Source: Symsagittifera roscoffensis (Eukaryota; Xenacoelomorpha; Acoela; Convolutidae). From it: 64,000 bases of DNA. Positions 1 to 8,643 of the stretch are shown here, in pieces; the stretch's first letter is position 1; each line of letters starts with the position of its first letter. A program made the position numbers and the translations under genes. The notes beneath the pieces were generated by a model that worked only from the letters and a program-made list of their open reading frames with translations, was not told the DNA's origin and ran no database searches. The stretch spans positions 10,506,723 through 10,570,722 of the forward strand of contig NC_087066.1 in NCBI RefSeq assembly GCF_963678635.1, given 5' to 3'.

Positions 1-377
1 TTTTAGTGGCCACTGATCAACGACTATTTTTTACCGACGAGAAACAAACATCCCAGGTCAGAGTGTTCATAACCATCCTCAAACTCTGATCACCTTTCAT
101 AGATAATTTTGGGTGGAATGAACGAAACTTTGTCTCTTTTTTACAAGAAGATGTCACTTATTTTTCTTGCACGCTCAGAGGGATGGATCGATATCAATAA
201 CTCTATTCAATTTATGAATTTTTATGCTTTTTTGCTACTGGCGTCATTTTAATCAGCACGAAAAACCATCAAAAGCCACAAAACGAAATAATAGCACCAA
301 TTGTTTTGACCACAATCTCGATTATAAGTTTTTTCTTTATTTTCAAATAGTTTTTTCATTTTTGTCCAAATTTCTTG
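1..377. other. no recognisable feature
   Basis: AT-rich sequence up to the first copy of the hairpin-ended repeat. Short open frames here have no recognisable motif. Nothing supported. Confidence 0.4.
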
Positions 378-910
378 TTGTTCCGACTTTCGATACGAAA
401 GTAACGGAATATTTGTGTTCGGGGTGGGTTTTTTTCTTCAGACAAATTTCGACTATTTAACTAGCCATTTTTGACGGAATTTTTTATGTGCTTCGAAAGG
501 TAGTGTTGTCCTCTTCTCAAATTTGAAAAAATATTTCACCTGTGATCATTTTTCGTAAAGTTATGGGGGTTTAAAGATTGCCATTTTGCCCAATTTGGGA
601 CAATTAACGCGCGATATATTTCGCTCTATTAACGCCTAAGCGGAGAGTTAATCCGTCTTAGAAATTGTTCCAAATTGCTTAAAAGAAGCTTTTTTGCCGT
701 AATTGATTTGTTACAAGGAGCGAAATCTATCCTTTTGTACTTAATATGGCGTGTGGGATGATGGTTTTCATTGAAAAATTCAAATTTTAGAAAAAAAAAA
801 TTTTCATTTTGTTTTATTTCATTTAATTTCTTAAATATTATTACTGCTCCATAAACATTGAAAGGCGGTCGGAAAATTCAGGGCTTCGCCCTGATACGAG
901 CAGTCTTGTT
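378..910 (+). mobile_element. hairpin-ended repeat, copy 1 (Helentron/MITE-like)
   Basis: About 533 bp, one of at least seven copies in the window. It begins TTGTTCCGACTTTCGATACG, where CTTTC-GATAC-GAAAG and the outer TTCCG/CGGAA can pair as a hairpin. It ends with a second hairpin (CAGGGC-TTC-GCCCTG) followed about 17 nt later by AGTCTTGTT. There is no coding capacity. A hairpin close to the 3' end and TT-flanked ends recall non-autonomous Helitron-like or Helentron elements, but no Rep/helicase is present, so the class is inference. The giant LTR element is inserted 22 bp downstream. Confidence 0.7.
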
Positions 911-932
911 AATTTTTAAAGAAGGGCAATAG

Positions 933-1342
933 TGAGTTAGGACCGATGGGTATAACTCATAGAGTAATTTCGGATAGGGTACACCGTCTGCTCGTCACGC
1001 TATCTTATTTTCGGCCGGATAGATTCGTGCAACTTCTTAGTCTAATACCGATCCTAATCTTACTCTTATACTATCTAGTCTCAGGTTGTTTAACTAGTCT
1101 CTGCTAGGCTCAATAGATCTAGGGTATACTGGTTTATTGCGGCTGCTGAAGTACTTGGGAGAGTTCAACTAATTTCTAAGTTAAATTCAAATCTCTCTGG
1201 TGCTGAAATTACAAGTAATTTCAGCACTTACAAATAAGTGGATTGTTAGTTAGATGGATCATGATTGGTTAATATTAAATACTTTACATTGGTAAAATAT
1301 CTAATTTATCCAATCATAAAATGTAGTTTAGATCAGGTTCCA
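933..1342 (-). repeat. 3' LTR of the giant element
   Basis: 410 bp, TG...CA, matching 19390-19799 at all but one position I could find. On the element's strand it contains an AATAAA poly(A) signal (plus positions 1133-1138). It also has a perfect 13-bp inverted repeat with a 2-nt centre (1200-1227, arm GTGCTGAAATTAC) upstream of that signal. The base after the LTR on the outer side starts the ATAG target duplication. Confidence 0.95.
1133..1138 (-). promoter_or_regulatory. LTR polyadenylation signal
   Basis: AATAAA on the minus strand (tttatt on plus), also present in the other LTR at 19590-19595 and in the diverged LTR of the old copy (gataaacca near 58756, altered). This is the expected R-region signal for 3' end formation. 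Its function is inferred from motif and position. Confidence 0.55.
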
Positions 1343-1356
1343 CCCATCCGGGTTTT
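1343..1356 (-). promoter_or_regulatory. candidate polypurine tract
   Basis: Immediately upstream of the 3' LTR the element strand reads AAAACCCGGATGGG, the place where plus-strand DNA synthesis is primed. It is a poor purine run (three C residues interrupt it). However, ACCCGGATGG is kept at the same place in the old copy (58564-58573), so the site is conserved even though it is atypical. Confidence 0.45.
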
Positions 1357-1989
1357 ACAGAGTTTTTTAGAATAGTCTTTCTGCAATTCAAAAGATGGAT
1401 GATGGACGTTGGTATTTGGCGAACATCTTATTTCTTCTGGGTTTTCTTATTAGAGAAATCCCAGATTCAATCGTTGTGTCTTCTCAAGACAACGACTGGG
1501 TTTTCGCAACAAACTCAAATCTGATTTCAGAATGGTTGGCTATGTCAGGTTTTTCTGTTTCATTGGTGAGAACTTCTTTGTGTTTGACCTTGTCTGGGAA
1601 TGGCGTGGAGATTGTGCGTTGAGGGGATGCCTGGTTACTCGGATCTGTACGTATACTTGAACATCGAGGTGGTCATTGGTCTAGTTCAATGAAGTCCTTT
1701 TCTGCGAAGTCAAGTCGTACTCTAAATCCTTTGAGTTGTGATTGTGGGCGGCATATTGATTGTAGTTGGCCATTCTTTCTCGAGTTTAGTAGGGTCGTTT
1801 TGTCTTTGGATGTTCGTCCTTGGTGTTGTATTCTGATCTATGTATTGCGTAATGTAATTTACATTTTATAAAACTTTTATTAGTTTAATATTTTTTAATT
1901 ATGATTTTAGTTAGTTGTTTTCACAAAAGCTTTTTGTTTTAGTTCAGTTGTTTTGAAGAGTTACTCACCCTTGAGTAGCTCTTATTAAA

Positions 1990-2085
1990 AATAGGAGTAT
2001 GGTCACAAAGCGTGTATGTAGCGCGGTGGGTTAGGCCGGCTATAGAGCATGCTCAGGACGTCCTTCCTGGTGGGTTAGGCCAGGA
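1990..2085 (-). promoter_or_regulatory. palindrome cluster in 3' untranslated region
   Basis: Two perfect 10-bp palindromes abut each other: GAGCATGCTC (2045-2054) and AGGACGTCCT (2055-2064). GCCGGC lies at 2035-2040. The group is flanked by 13-bp direct repeats GGTGGGTTAGGCC (2025-2037 and 2069-2081). The same block is recognisable in the old copy at about 57985-58075 with few changes. Position near the 3' LTR, self-complementarity and conservation suggest an RNA element (dimerisation, packaging or nuclear export) or a protein-binding site. Which of these cannot be told from sequence. Confidence 0.6.
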
Positions 2086-2933
2086 GTGGGAGTATGATTG
2101 CATGCGGTTTTTGTGAGAGGTCCTGTTATGTGACAACGTTTTATGTTGGGTTTGTTGTGGTTTTTCTTATGTTTTGTTGGTTGTGTCCTTTTTTCAAAAA
2201 TCAAATTGTTTGTGGTATGGGTTTGTCTTTCGACTTTTTTGTGTTTTATTATTTCTTTCTTAGACTTTATAATAGTCTTCAAAAGAATAAATTATCCAGT
2301 TTTAAACTGGGTTAATCCGGTTTGGGTACCGTTGGTTTTCTTTTCTTAGTCATGCTGTTATGCTATGTGTTGTGGTGTTTAGTAAGCTGCATTGGTTAGT
2401 TTTGTTTAGTATATAATTCCTTTCCAACCGGGTTAAAGGAAAGTTTGAAACGTGTTATCTTGTGTTAGAGTTATCGAGTGTGAAAGCTTGAAACTGAAAT
2501 TCATTATTTTAAACAATTCTTCGTGGGCGAGCTGTGCGAGTTTGGATAGAATTCTTGTGCGAGTGAATGAAAATAGCAAAAGGTTAGTACTGTATTTGCT
2601 TCTTATTAATTTACTACATAGAATTTTATCTTTACTGCTAGTTGTTGGGGAAAATTAAGTTACAAATTTTCATCATTATTAGATTTACTGCTTGTGGGGG
2701 AAAAATTTATAAATTAATTTACTGCATTGGTATTATATTTATTTAATTGTTGGTGCAAAAATTTAATAGGGTTTTAAATAGTTTTGAGGAAGTTTGCTAT
2801 TTTTTATTTTTCTTTTGTGAATTTTTCAGATGATCTAGGATGAAGGCTAAAATTCTAAAGAAAACATGGATAAAGAATGGTGAGTTTCTAATATTTAAAT
2901 TAGTTAGTAATATGTATAATTCATACTTACCTG

Positions 2934-4742
2934 TTAGTCGTCGGGGAAGAAACCGTGGGGGAAGATGTCGTGGATGAGATCTGAAGTTGTTAGTAATTTG
3001 GCTAAGATGCGGATGATATTTTTAGTTTGAAGCAGTGGCCAAAGCAATTGAAGTGCCTTAATGGTGGTTAGTTCTTCAGTGCCAACTGCAAATTCATAAG
3101 GTGTGTTTTGGATTAGATTATATAATTTGTGGTTGAATTTAGTGTTATGGATGAATTCTAAAATGGGGATTTCTATAGGTTGTACAAACTCGTGTGGGAT
3201 GAGGAAGGGTCGGGATTCTTCTGCGTTGAAGGTCTTGGTGATGGGACAAAAGATATACATTTGGGTTATGGGATCATAATTTCGAAGAATACCATGAAGG
3301 TTAGTATCTTTAATGCAAAATGTGAAGTTAAGAAAGAATGGTGAGGTGTATTTGGAATTGATGAATTGAAAACGATGGTGTGGTTGTCTGGAGGGAGTGT
3401 GTAGGTCAAAGTGATTTTGGATGAAACGATAATAAGTATATGTGTGTGTTTGTTTAGTGCGCAACATAATATCGTGTGAGCAGTGCAAATCTCTTTCATG
3501 TGGTGCAAGGAAATGAAAGGTTAGTGAAAATATTTGGAAGCGTTCTTTAAAACTTTCGTAGGCTTGCGTGTCTGTTAGTGCTTCTGAAATAATGTGGTCA
3601 AACTTGCGATCGAAGATATTTAGTGTAAATACATATGGTGTTTTAATGAAAAATTTCTCGGTGATTTGTGGGTTAGCGAAGCGATCGTCGTCTAAGAATT
3701 GATCTTGGTTAGTTCTGATGATGTTATGATCGTAATATTCTAGTGTATATTCATTAGCTCGGGGTGCAGTGTGTGTTTTTAGTGATTTTTTATATCCAAT
3801 GTAAGTAAATTGTCTAGGTGTTAGTGTTGTAGTGAGTCGATTTAGCATGTCCTTATTTCGTTCTATATCGATATGAGTGTTAGATAAAGGTAAGCAAAGG
3901 GGATTTGTAAAATGATAATATGAGGTCCAAGGAAGGGTAGGCATTAAAACGTATTCGTCTACAAAGTTACGTGTCTCGTTAGTGTCATGAGGGGTGTTTA
4001 AGGTGTATTGTGGAAATGAGGGTAAGGTGATAGCTAAAAATTCTTTTGTGTTAGTGTGTTGTGGATGGTTGATATATTCACGGGCTGTTCCTGGTTTCGC
4101 TGGGAAAGGATGGTTGGGGAACTTCCTTTTAAAAGTGCGGTAAGCTCTATTAGTGCTGAGTGAAGATTCAGTAGTTGTGGATGATGGTGCTAATGATTCA
4201 GTATAAATTGAAGAGGGTGTAGGGGTAGGAGGGTTGGATGAATCTATTGTGGATGAGATTTGGTTTATGGTTGGGGTGTCAAGGTGATAGGGTTGTTATT
4301 GTAGGGTAATGAAATTATCTAGTTCTGGGGAGATTCGGGGGGTGTCTGGAGAATGAGATGATTGGTCTGAGTGAATTGAGGAGTAGGTTGGAGTGACTTG
4401 GGAAGCATAAGAGGGTGTAGAATTGGTTGGGTCAGGGTTATTTGGTAGTATGGGTTGAAAAGGGGGTTGGGAAAAATTTAAGGAATTGGTGTGAAAATTA
4501 TTTGATGGAGATGGTTCAGAGTCGGCAAATTCATCGGGGGTTTCAATATTCGGGTTATTGAGTTGTGAGATGGAGTATAAAACTGAGATGTGTGAATTAG
4601 TATCGGAATTCATGCCGGATGTTACATTACTGGATGGGAAATCGGGTGGCGGAAAAGCAAAAAGTGGTATTATTGGGATTGGAGTGGTGAGGTTGGTTGG
4701 GTGGGAATTTGATCGGTGTAGGGATCCAAGTTGTCGGCTCAT
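2934..4742 (-). CDS. 3' accessory ORF of giant element, one in-frame TAA
   Basis: The ATG at 4742 overlaps the TGA that ends the preceding frame (ATGA). The frame reads 148 codons to a TAA at 4296-4298. Beyond that stop the same frame stays open for another 453 codons to 2934, so the two pieces are one ORF of about 602 codons with a single internal stop. The first part is rich in P, S, N and T. The second part contains an unbroken stretch ending in ILAKLLTTSDLIHDIFPHG and FFPDD. No known domain is recognised. In the old copy the end of this ORF (…NGFFPD) is visible near 57170, so it belongs to the family. Translation by termination-reinitiation after the env anchor frame is an inference from the ATGA overlap. 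The TAA may be a disabling mutation or a leaky stop. Confidence 0.7.
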
Positions 4743-5314
4743 CGTGGGCTAAAAAAATTATTATTTTGAGACTGAAAAGCGGTGGTATGGGGTTGTTCTA
4801 TAATTTGTTCATAAGTATTTTCATCTTGTGAGTGGTGTGGCATTATATGTTGGATGGGACTTTGTGATATGGTTGGTCTAAAATTATTATGTGTTATGGC
4901 TAAATTTCGAAAATCACGTGGGACTAGGGATAATGGATGGTTATGTGGTAGGGGTGGTAACTGTGGTGCTGTTGGTGTTGTGTCTGCATTGTTATGTTCT
5001 TCGTCGTATGTGTTCTGTCTTGTTGCTATTTTTGTGTTATATTCTTTTATTTGTGCGTCTAAAAGAATTTTGTTTATAGATGTAGAAAATATTCCAAAAA
5101 ATCCTGCAAATAGTATGCGTGCTACACTTGCTTGTCTATTGACTTGTCTGTGTATAGCACATGTGTTATAGATTCCTTTTAAGAGTGAAAAAAGAAATCC
5201 AATAAAGTTAAACATTGCGTATAAAATAGTCAGTTTTTCTAAGATGTAGTAGGGCCATCCTAGAAAATCAAGAATTTCATTCTTAAGTGTAACAAAGCTA
5301 AAAATATTTTTCAC
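4739..5314 (-). CDS. env membrane-anchor frame (overlaps end of env)
   Basis: An open frame of about 191 codons that overlaps the last 17 nt of the env ORF in another frame. There is no ATG at its beginning (the first in-frame codon of the overlap is GTG). It opens with hydrophobic stretches (LTILYAMFNFIGFLFSLLKG, then ILFAGFFGIFSTSINKILL), then a hydrophilic, proline-rich tail ending SQNNNFFSPR. The upstream env ORF has a signal peptide but no C-terminal anchor, so this is most simply the transmembrane and cytoplasmic part of the same protein. It would be reached by ribosomal frameshifting near the A/T-rich overlap (about 5301-5312) or split by an indel in this copy. The equivalent region follows env in the old copy (about 54.95-55.3 kb). 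Confidence 0.65.
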   Translation of the reverse strand: MKNIFSFVTLKNEILDFLGWPYYILEKLTILYAMFNFIGFLFSLLKGIYNTCAIHRQVNRQASVARILFAGFFGIFSTSINKILLDAQIKEYNTKIATRQNTYDEEHNNADTTPTAPQLPPLPHNHPLSLVPRDFRNLAITHNNFRPTISQSPIQHIMPHHSQDENTYEQIIEQPHTTAFQSQNNNFFSPR

Positions 5315-7325
5315 CGTTTAGATATATATAATCTTTAATGTCCTTAAAATATCCGCTATAGTCTTGCGTATAGATGTCTGCAAATCCTGCGGTTTCGGCA
5401 AGTTTGCGTAAGTTTTGGTCAATTGATTGTCTTTGTATTGTGTCCATTTGTGTAAATAATTCCTGGAATTGTTGTGTTCTAATGTGATGTTGAATATCTG
5501 ATTTTGAGTATATTCCTATTGATTGTAAGTCTATATTTGGGTTTCGAGCGATAGCGCGAATGCTTTCTGGTGAAAATTTTTTGAGTGATTGCATTAATGT
5601 GGGATATGGGGTGAGAAGGTAATATTTATCTTCATCAGGGTTTAGTTGTACTACGTTGTGGCTATTTTCTGATCCACATGGAACTGCGGTATCCCAGAAA
5701 TAGGTTCTTCGTGAAAGTGTGTCAACGAAATGTACTTTATTCTTATAAAAGATAGGGATTCTTTTATAGCATCGTTTATCTTCAAAAACGTATAGTGGTG
5801 ATACTTTTTTAGTACAAGTATAAAACCATAAGATGTTTCCTTCATAGTCTAAAAAATTTGATCTATTTCCTGATAGTAAATATCCTGCGTAGGGTATTTT
5901 TAATACTGCTAGTGCAAGTGATTGTAATATTTGTGTTCTTTCTAATTCGCATAGTTGGTGTAATGTTTCTAATTCGTAGAGTGACATTTCTTGAAAAATT
6001 CGGCTAATCGTGTAGTCTAGTTTCATATCTAAGTGAATATCATAGTGGATGTTACCAAAATATGTACTATTCATTAGTGATAGTTCTTGTAAACGTGTGC
6101 TTTGATCGTCTTGGGGCTTTAAATGTCCACCAGGTTGACCTGTATTCTTTTGAAAATTAACTGGTATATATGATGTTCCTTCGTTTAGGGGATGACTTGT
6201 GGCGTATGGGTCGACTTTTATTTTTCCAGTGGTCATGTCGAATCCATTTTCGTATTCAACTAATATTTCAGAGTATTGTGTTTTGTGAAGTGGGTTTCTG
6301 TATTTACATGCAAGTTCTGTTTCTTGATATATTTGAAAACGTGTTAATTTATTTTCTATTTTATGAATGTTTCGAAAATTAGAACTTATTTTTCGTAATG
6401 GATTTACTTGTTCATATGGTATTGATTGTATAAAATATTTTTTGTGAAATTTTATCATACGAGCGCGTATTTTTGCTACTTGAAATGTTGTACATGTGTC
6501 TTCGGGGAACCAAACAATTGTTGCTTGTGTTCTGGTTGTAGGGTCGCAATAACCTTGGTCGTTTTTACAAGATAATCTAATTCCTTGATAAATCATTGTG
6601 TTGTCTGATAAATCTCGTGTGAGTTGTATTTTTTCGAGTTGTATTTTCCAATCGAAAAACATTATTTCTTGGTATCCTTTATTTTTTGTGTCTGCTTTGC
6701 AGTTTGATGGGTCATTTATACCAATGTGTGGTATCCAGTGTTTATCGTGCATGTCATAGGTTAATCGTCCGTGTGCGCCGTTGTATGGGTATTTTTCATC
6801 TAATTTTATATGTCCTTGATATCTTTCAAGTTCTGCTTGATGTACAGAATCTGAAAAAACTTGGAAATATACTAAATTTCTATCTGTGTTTTTATTTTTT
6901 GTGATGTTTAGTCGGAGTAACTCGTTTTTACAATCTTCGGGATTGAGATGTAAAAGTCGTTCTATATTACTCTGGTAGAATGATTCATGGTCAAGTCGGT
7001 TTTTATTTCCGTTTGAGACTTGTGAACAATGTACTTTCTTTTCAGAAAATGTTGCTGTGAATTTATATCCTATAACTGTAGTTGCTCGGGCTTTTGAATA
7101 AAGTGTTGCTATTACATTTGTAGTTTCTATGGCTTGGGGTTCTGTTTCGCACTGTGATACTTGATTTATTGCATACTTGTGTAGTGTTTTTTGTTCGTTT
7201 TCTTCACAATCGTAATGTGTTACTAATAAATCTTGGGGTCCTGTGCGGGGGGAAGGGTTTATGTTTTGATTTGAGGTTATTAGAAAAAGGAGTTGGAGAA
7301 AAATTAAAATTTTTAGAATATACAT
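5298..7325 (-). CDS. env: envelope-like glycoprotein ectodomain
   Basis: 675 codons from an ATG at 7325, which lies inside the last codons of the preceding ORF (13-nt overlap). Residues 3-17 form a strongly hydrophobic signal peptide. The body is rich in cysteines and N-X-S/T sites, as expected for a secreted or surface glycoprotein. The first frame stops after YLNGEKYF without a membrane anchor; the anchor lies in the overlapping frame 4739-5314. Position between pol and the 3' LTR is that of env in retroviruses and errantivirus-like elements. I cannot assign the fusion-protein class from sequence alone: the early YDC...C pattern recalls glycoproteins of some negative-strand arthropod viruses, at low confidence. 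A decayed homologue lies at about 53.26-54.90 kb. Confidence 0.8.
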   Translation of the reverse strand: MYILKILIFLQLLFLITSNQNINPSPRTGPQDLLVTHYDCEENEQKTLHKYAINQVSQCETEPQAIETTNVIATLYSKARATTVIGYKFTATFSEKKVHCSQVSNGNKNRLDHESFYQSNIERLLHLNPEDCKNELLRLNITKNKNTDRNLVYFQVFSDSVHQAELERYQGHIKLDEKYPYNGAHGRLTYDMHDKHWIPHIGINDPSNCKADTKNKGYQEIMFFDWKIQLEKIQLTRDLSDNTMIYQGIRLSCKNDQGYCDPTTRTQATIVWFPEDTCTTFQVAKIRARMIKFHKKYFIQSIPYEQVNPLRKISSNFRNIHKIENKLTRFQIYQETELACKYRNPLHKTQYSEILVEYENGFDMTTGKIKVDPYATSHPLNEGTSYIPVNFQKNTGQPGGHLKPQDDQSTRLQELSLMNSTYFGNIHYDIHLDMKLDYTISRIFQEMSLYELETLHQLCELERTQILQSLALAVLKIPYAGYLLSGNRSNFLDYEGNILWFYTCTKKVSPLYVFEDKRCYKRIPIFYKNKVHFVDTLSRRTYFWDTAVPCGSENSHNVVQLNPDEDKYYLLTPYPTLMQSLKKFSPESIRAIARNPNIDLQSIGIYSKSDIQHHIRTQQFQELFTQMDTIQRQSIDQNLRKLAETAGFADIYTQDYSGYFKDIKDYIYLNGEKYF

Positions 7326-8446
7326 GTGTATGATAATCCTGAGTATGGGTTATAAAATGTGATGTAACCAATTGTCTTTTTGGTATATCTGTCGTATTTA
7401 TATATTACTTCAGTGGTTATAAATGGTGGTGGTAGTGATTGGGCTGTTATGTTTGGTGGGTTTAATGGGTAGGGATGTTGAGTAATGTTGTTTAATTTAA
7501 CTGTGATTTCAAACTTTAATTGTAAACTGTTTTGTTGGAGTATTTGGATATTGTGATCACGGATATCGTCGTGAATGTCTTGTCGGTATTGTAATCTATT
7601 AAGTGCCCAGTTGTGAAGGCGATTACTTTCTAGATGTTGTCCAAATGATGGTGGAGGGGCTGTAATTGTATTCCAATCTAGTCTTAAAGGGATATTTGTT
7701 GATGATTGTTCTCGATATCTGGCGTCGAGATTATTTGGAAAATTTAAGTTAAAAGGTGGTGGTGAAATCTGGCTTATTGATGGTGTTGATGGTAGTGATA
7801 ATGTTTCTGGTAGTGATGAGGATGTTGTTGTATCCGTAGAAATATCTATTGGATCATTGACTAAATTTAATTCACCTTGTGTAAATGAATGTGTTGTCCA
7901 ATATGGTAGTCGTGATGCCTGGTTTGGGGGGTTAAAGGGATTTTCACGTATTTGTTCAGATGTTGGTGTTGAACCTAAGTAATCTGATGGTAGACTTGAG
8001 GTGCTACGTTGTGAAAGAATCGTAGGGGTTTCTGGTAATGTACCAATGGGGTTTTCTGGAGTGTTTTGTGATGGGGATTGAGGTATGTCAAAATGAACTC
8101 GGGGAGTTTGAAAATTTTTGTTTCGTCGAGGATGTATAATTTGTCTATTTATTTCGACTGTATTTTGGTTTTGACTAGGATTTCTTATTCTACTTAATTC
8201 TTGTGGTAGTGTTGGGTATAAGTTATATGTTGGTTCGCTTAGAGGTGCTTGTCGTTGAACTGGTTCTAGTGGTTCTGATAAACGAGCGTGTCGTTCTTCA
8301 AAAGTGTATGGGTTATCTTGAAAGGAAATTCGTGTAGATGTTTGAGGATTTTGGGTAGTTGAAGGTGTTGTTGGGTTATCTTGGGATGATGTCGGTGAAG
8401 ACTGACTTTGTGACTTTTGGGTAGCAATTTTTGATAGCTTTTTGGT
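7313..8446 (-). CDS. methionine-less accessory ORF between pol and env
   Basis: An open frame of 377 codons with no ATG anywhere in it, bounded upstream by TAG (8447-8449) and ending TAA at 7313-7315 across the env start. I translated it directly. Early segments such as SKIATQKSQSQSSPTSSQ are Ser/Thr/Pro/Gln-rich. The C-terminal third is more globular (APPPSFGQHLESNRLHNW; ITVKLNNITQHPYPLNPP). The length, the coding-like composition and the recognisable relative in the old copy (about 52.23-53.25 kb, with matching TSTRIS...E-RHA and PSPRTG context) argue that it is real. With no start codon it must be reached by splicing from an upstream leader, by frameshift, or by a non-AUG start. No function is recognised. 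Confidence 0.65.
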   Translation of the reverse strand, partial: TKKLSKIATQKSQSQSSPTSSQDNPTTPSTTQNPQTSTRISFQDNPYTFEERHARLSEPLEPVQRQAPLSEPTYNLYPTLPQELSRIRNPSQNQNTVEINRQIIHPRRNKNFQTPRVHFDIPQSPSQNTPENPIGTLPETPTILSQRSTSSLPSDYLGSTPTSEQIRENPFNPPNQASRLPYWTTHSFTQGELNLVNDPIDISTDTTTSSSLPETLSLPSTPSISQISPPPFNLNFPNNLDARYREQSSTNIPLRLDWNTITAPPPSFGQHLESNRLHNWALNRLQYRQDIHDDIRDHNIQILQQNSLQLKFEITVKLNNITQHPYPLNPPNITAQSLPPPFITTEVIYKYDRYTKKTIGYITFYNPYSGLSYTCIF

Positions 8447-8466
8447 CTATTCTTTTAGTGAAAAAG

Positions 8467-8643
8467 TTAATGTTTATTATAGTATTCTTCTAAGAAAAGA
8501 ATTAGGAGGATTGTTGCTAGAGCGAATGTGATGATTGCTTTCTTTATACATTTGCATATGGTCAAAATGAGGGATGATAGAAATGTTATGAAAATTACAA
8601 ATAGTAGAAAAATATCAGTTCTACTGAAAATAGTTCGTATCAT
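8467..8643 (-). CDS. 58-residue protein with two membrane segments
   Basis: ATG at 8641-8643, TAA at 8467-8469, 58 codons. Residues about 11-30 (IFLLFVIFITFLSSLILTIC) and 36-51 (AIITFALATILLILFL) are strongly hydrophobic, separated by a short basic turn (KCIKK), with an EEYYNKH tail. This is the layout of a small hairpin membrane protein (viroporin-like in shape only). A matching reading, KVFLIATLMLLIFLR preceded by a lysine-containing turn, occurs in the old copy at about 51.99-52.08 kb between the integrase C-terminus and the methionine-less ORF. Both sequence character and order are therefore conserved. It was found by direct translation. A role in budding or ion permeability is only inference. 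Confidence 0.65.
   Translation of the reverse strand: MIRTIFSRTDIFLLFVIFITFLSSLILTICKCIKKAIITFALATILLILFLEEYYNKH

Larger units (their letters stand above)
1343..2933 (-). other. 3' untranslated region of the giant element
   Basis: About 1.6 kb between the 3' accessory ORF and the 3' LTR. No long ORF with clear coding character is seen. Two stretches still align with the old copy after heavy decay elsewhere: the palindrome cluster near 1990-2085, and 1560-1800 (about 58.14-58.35 kb in the old copy). The second is partly open in the old copy (see 58098-58463) but is interrupted by stops here. On the element strand, an ATG at about 1785 opens a frame that meets TAG after about 32 codons. Confidence 0.6.

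Noticed and set aside
2040-2282. 80-codon minus-strand K/H/T-rich frame over the palindrome cluster.
   Set aside because: Low-complexity reading. The conservation seen is in the palindromes at DNA level, and no frame is kept in the old copy.
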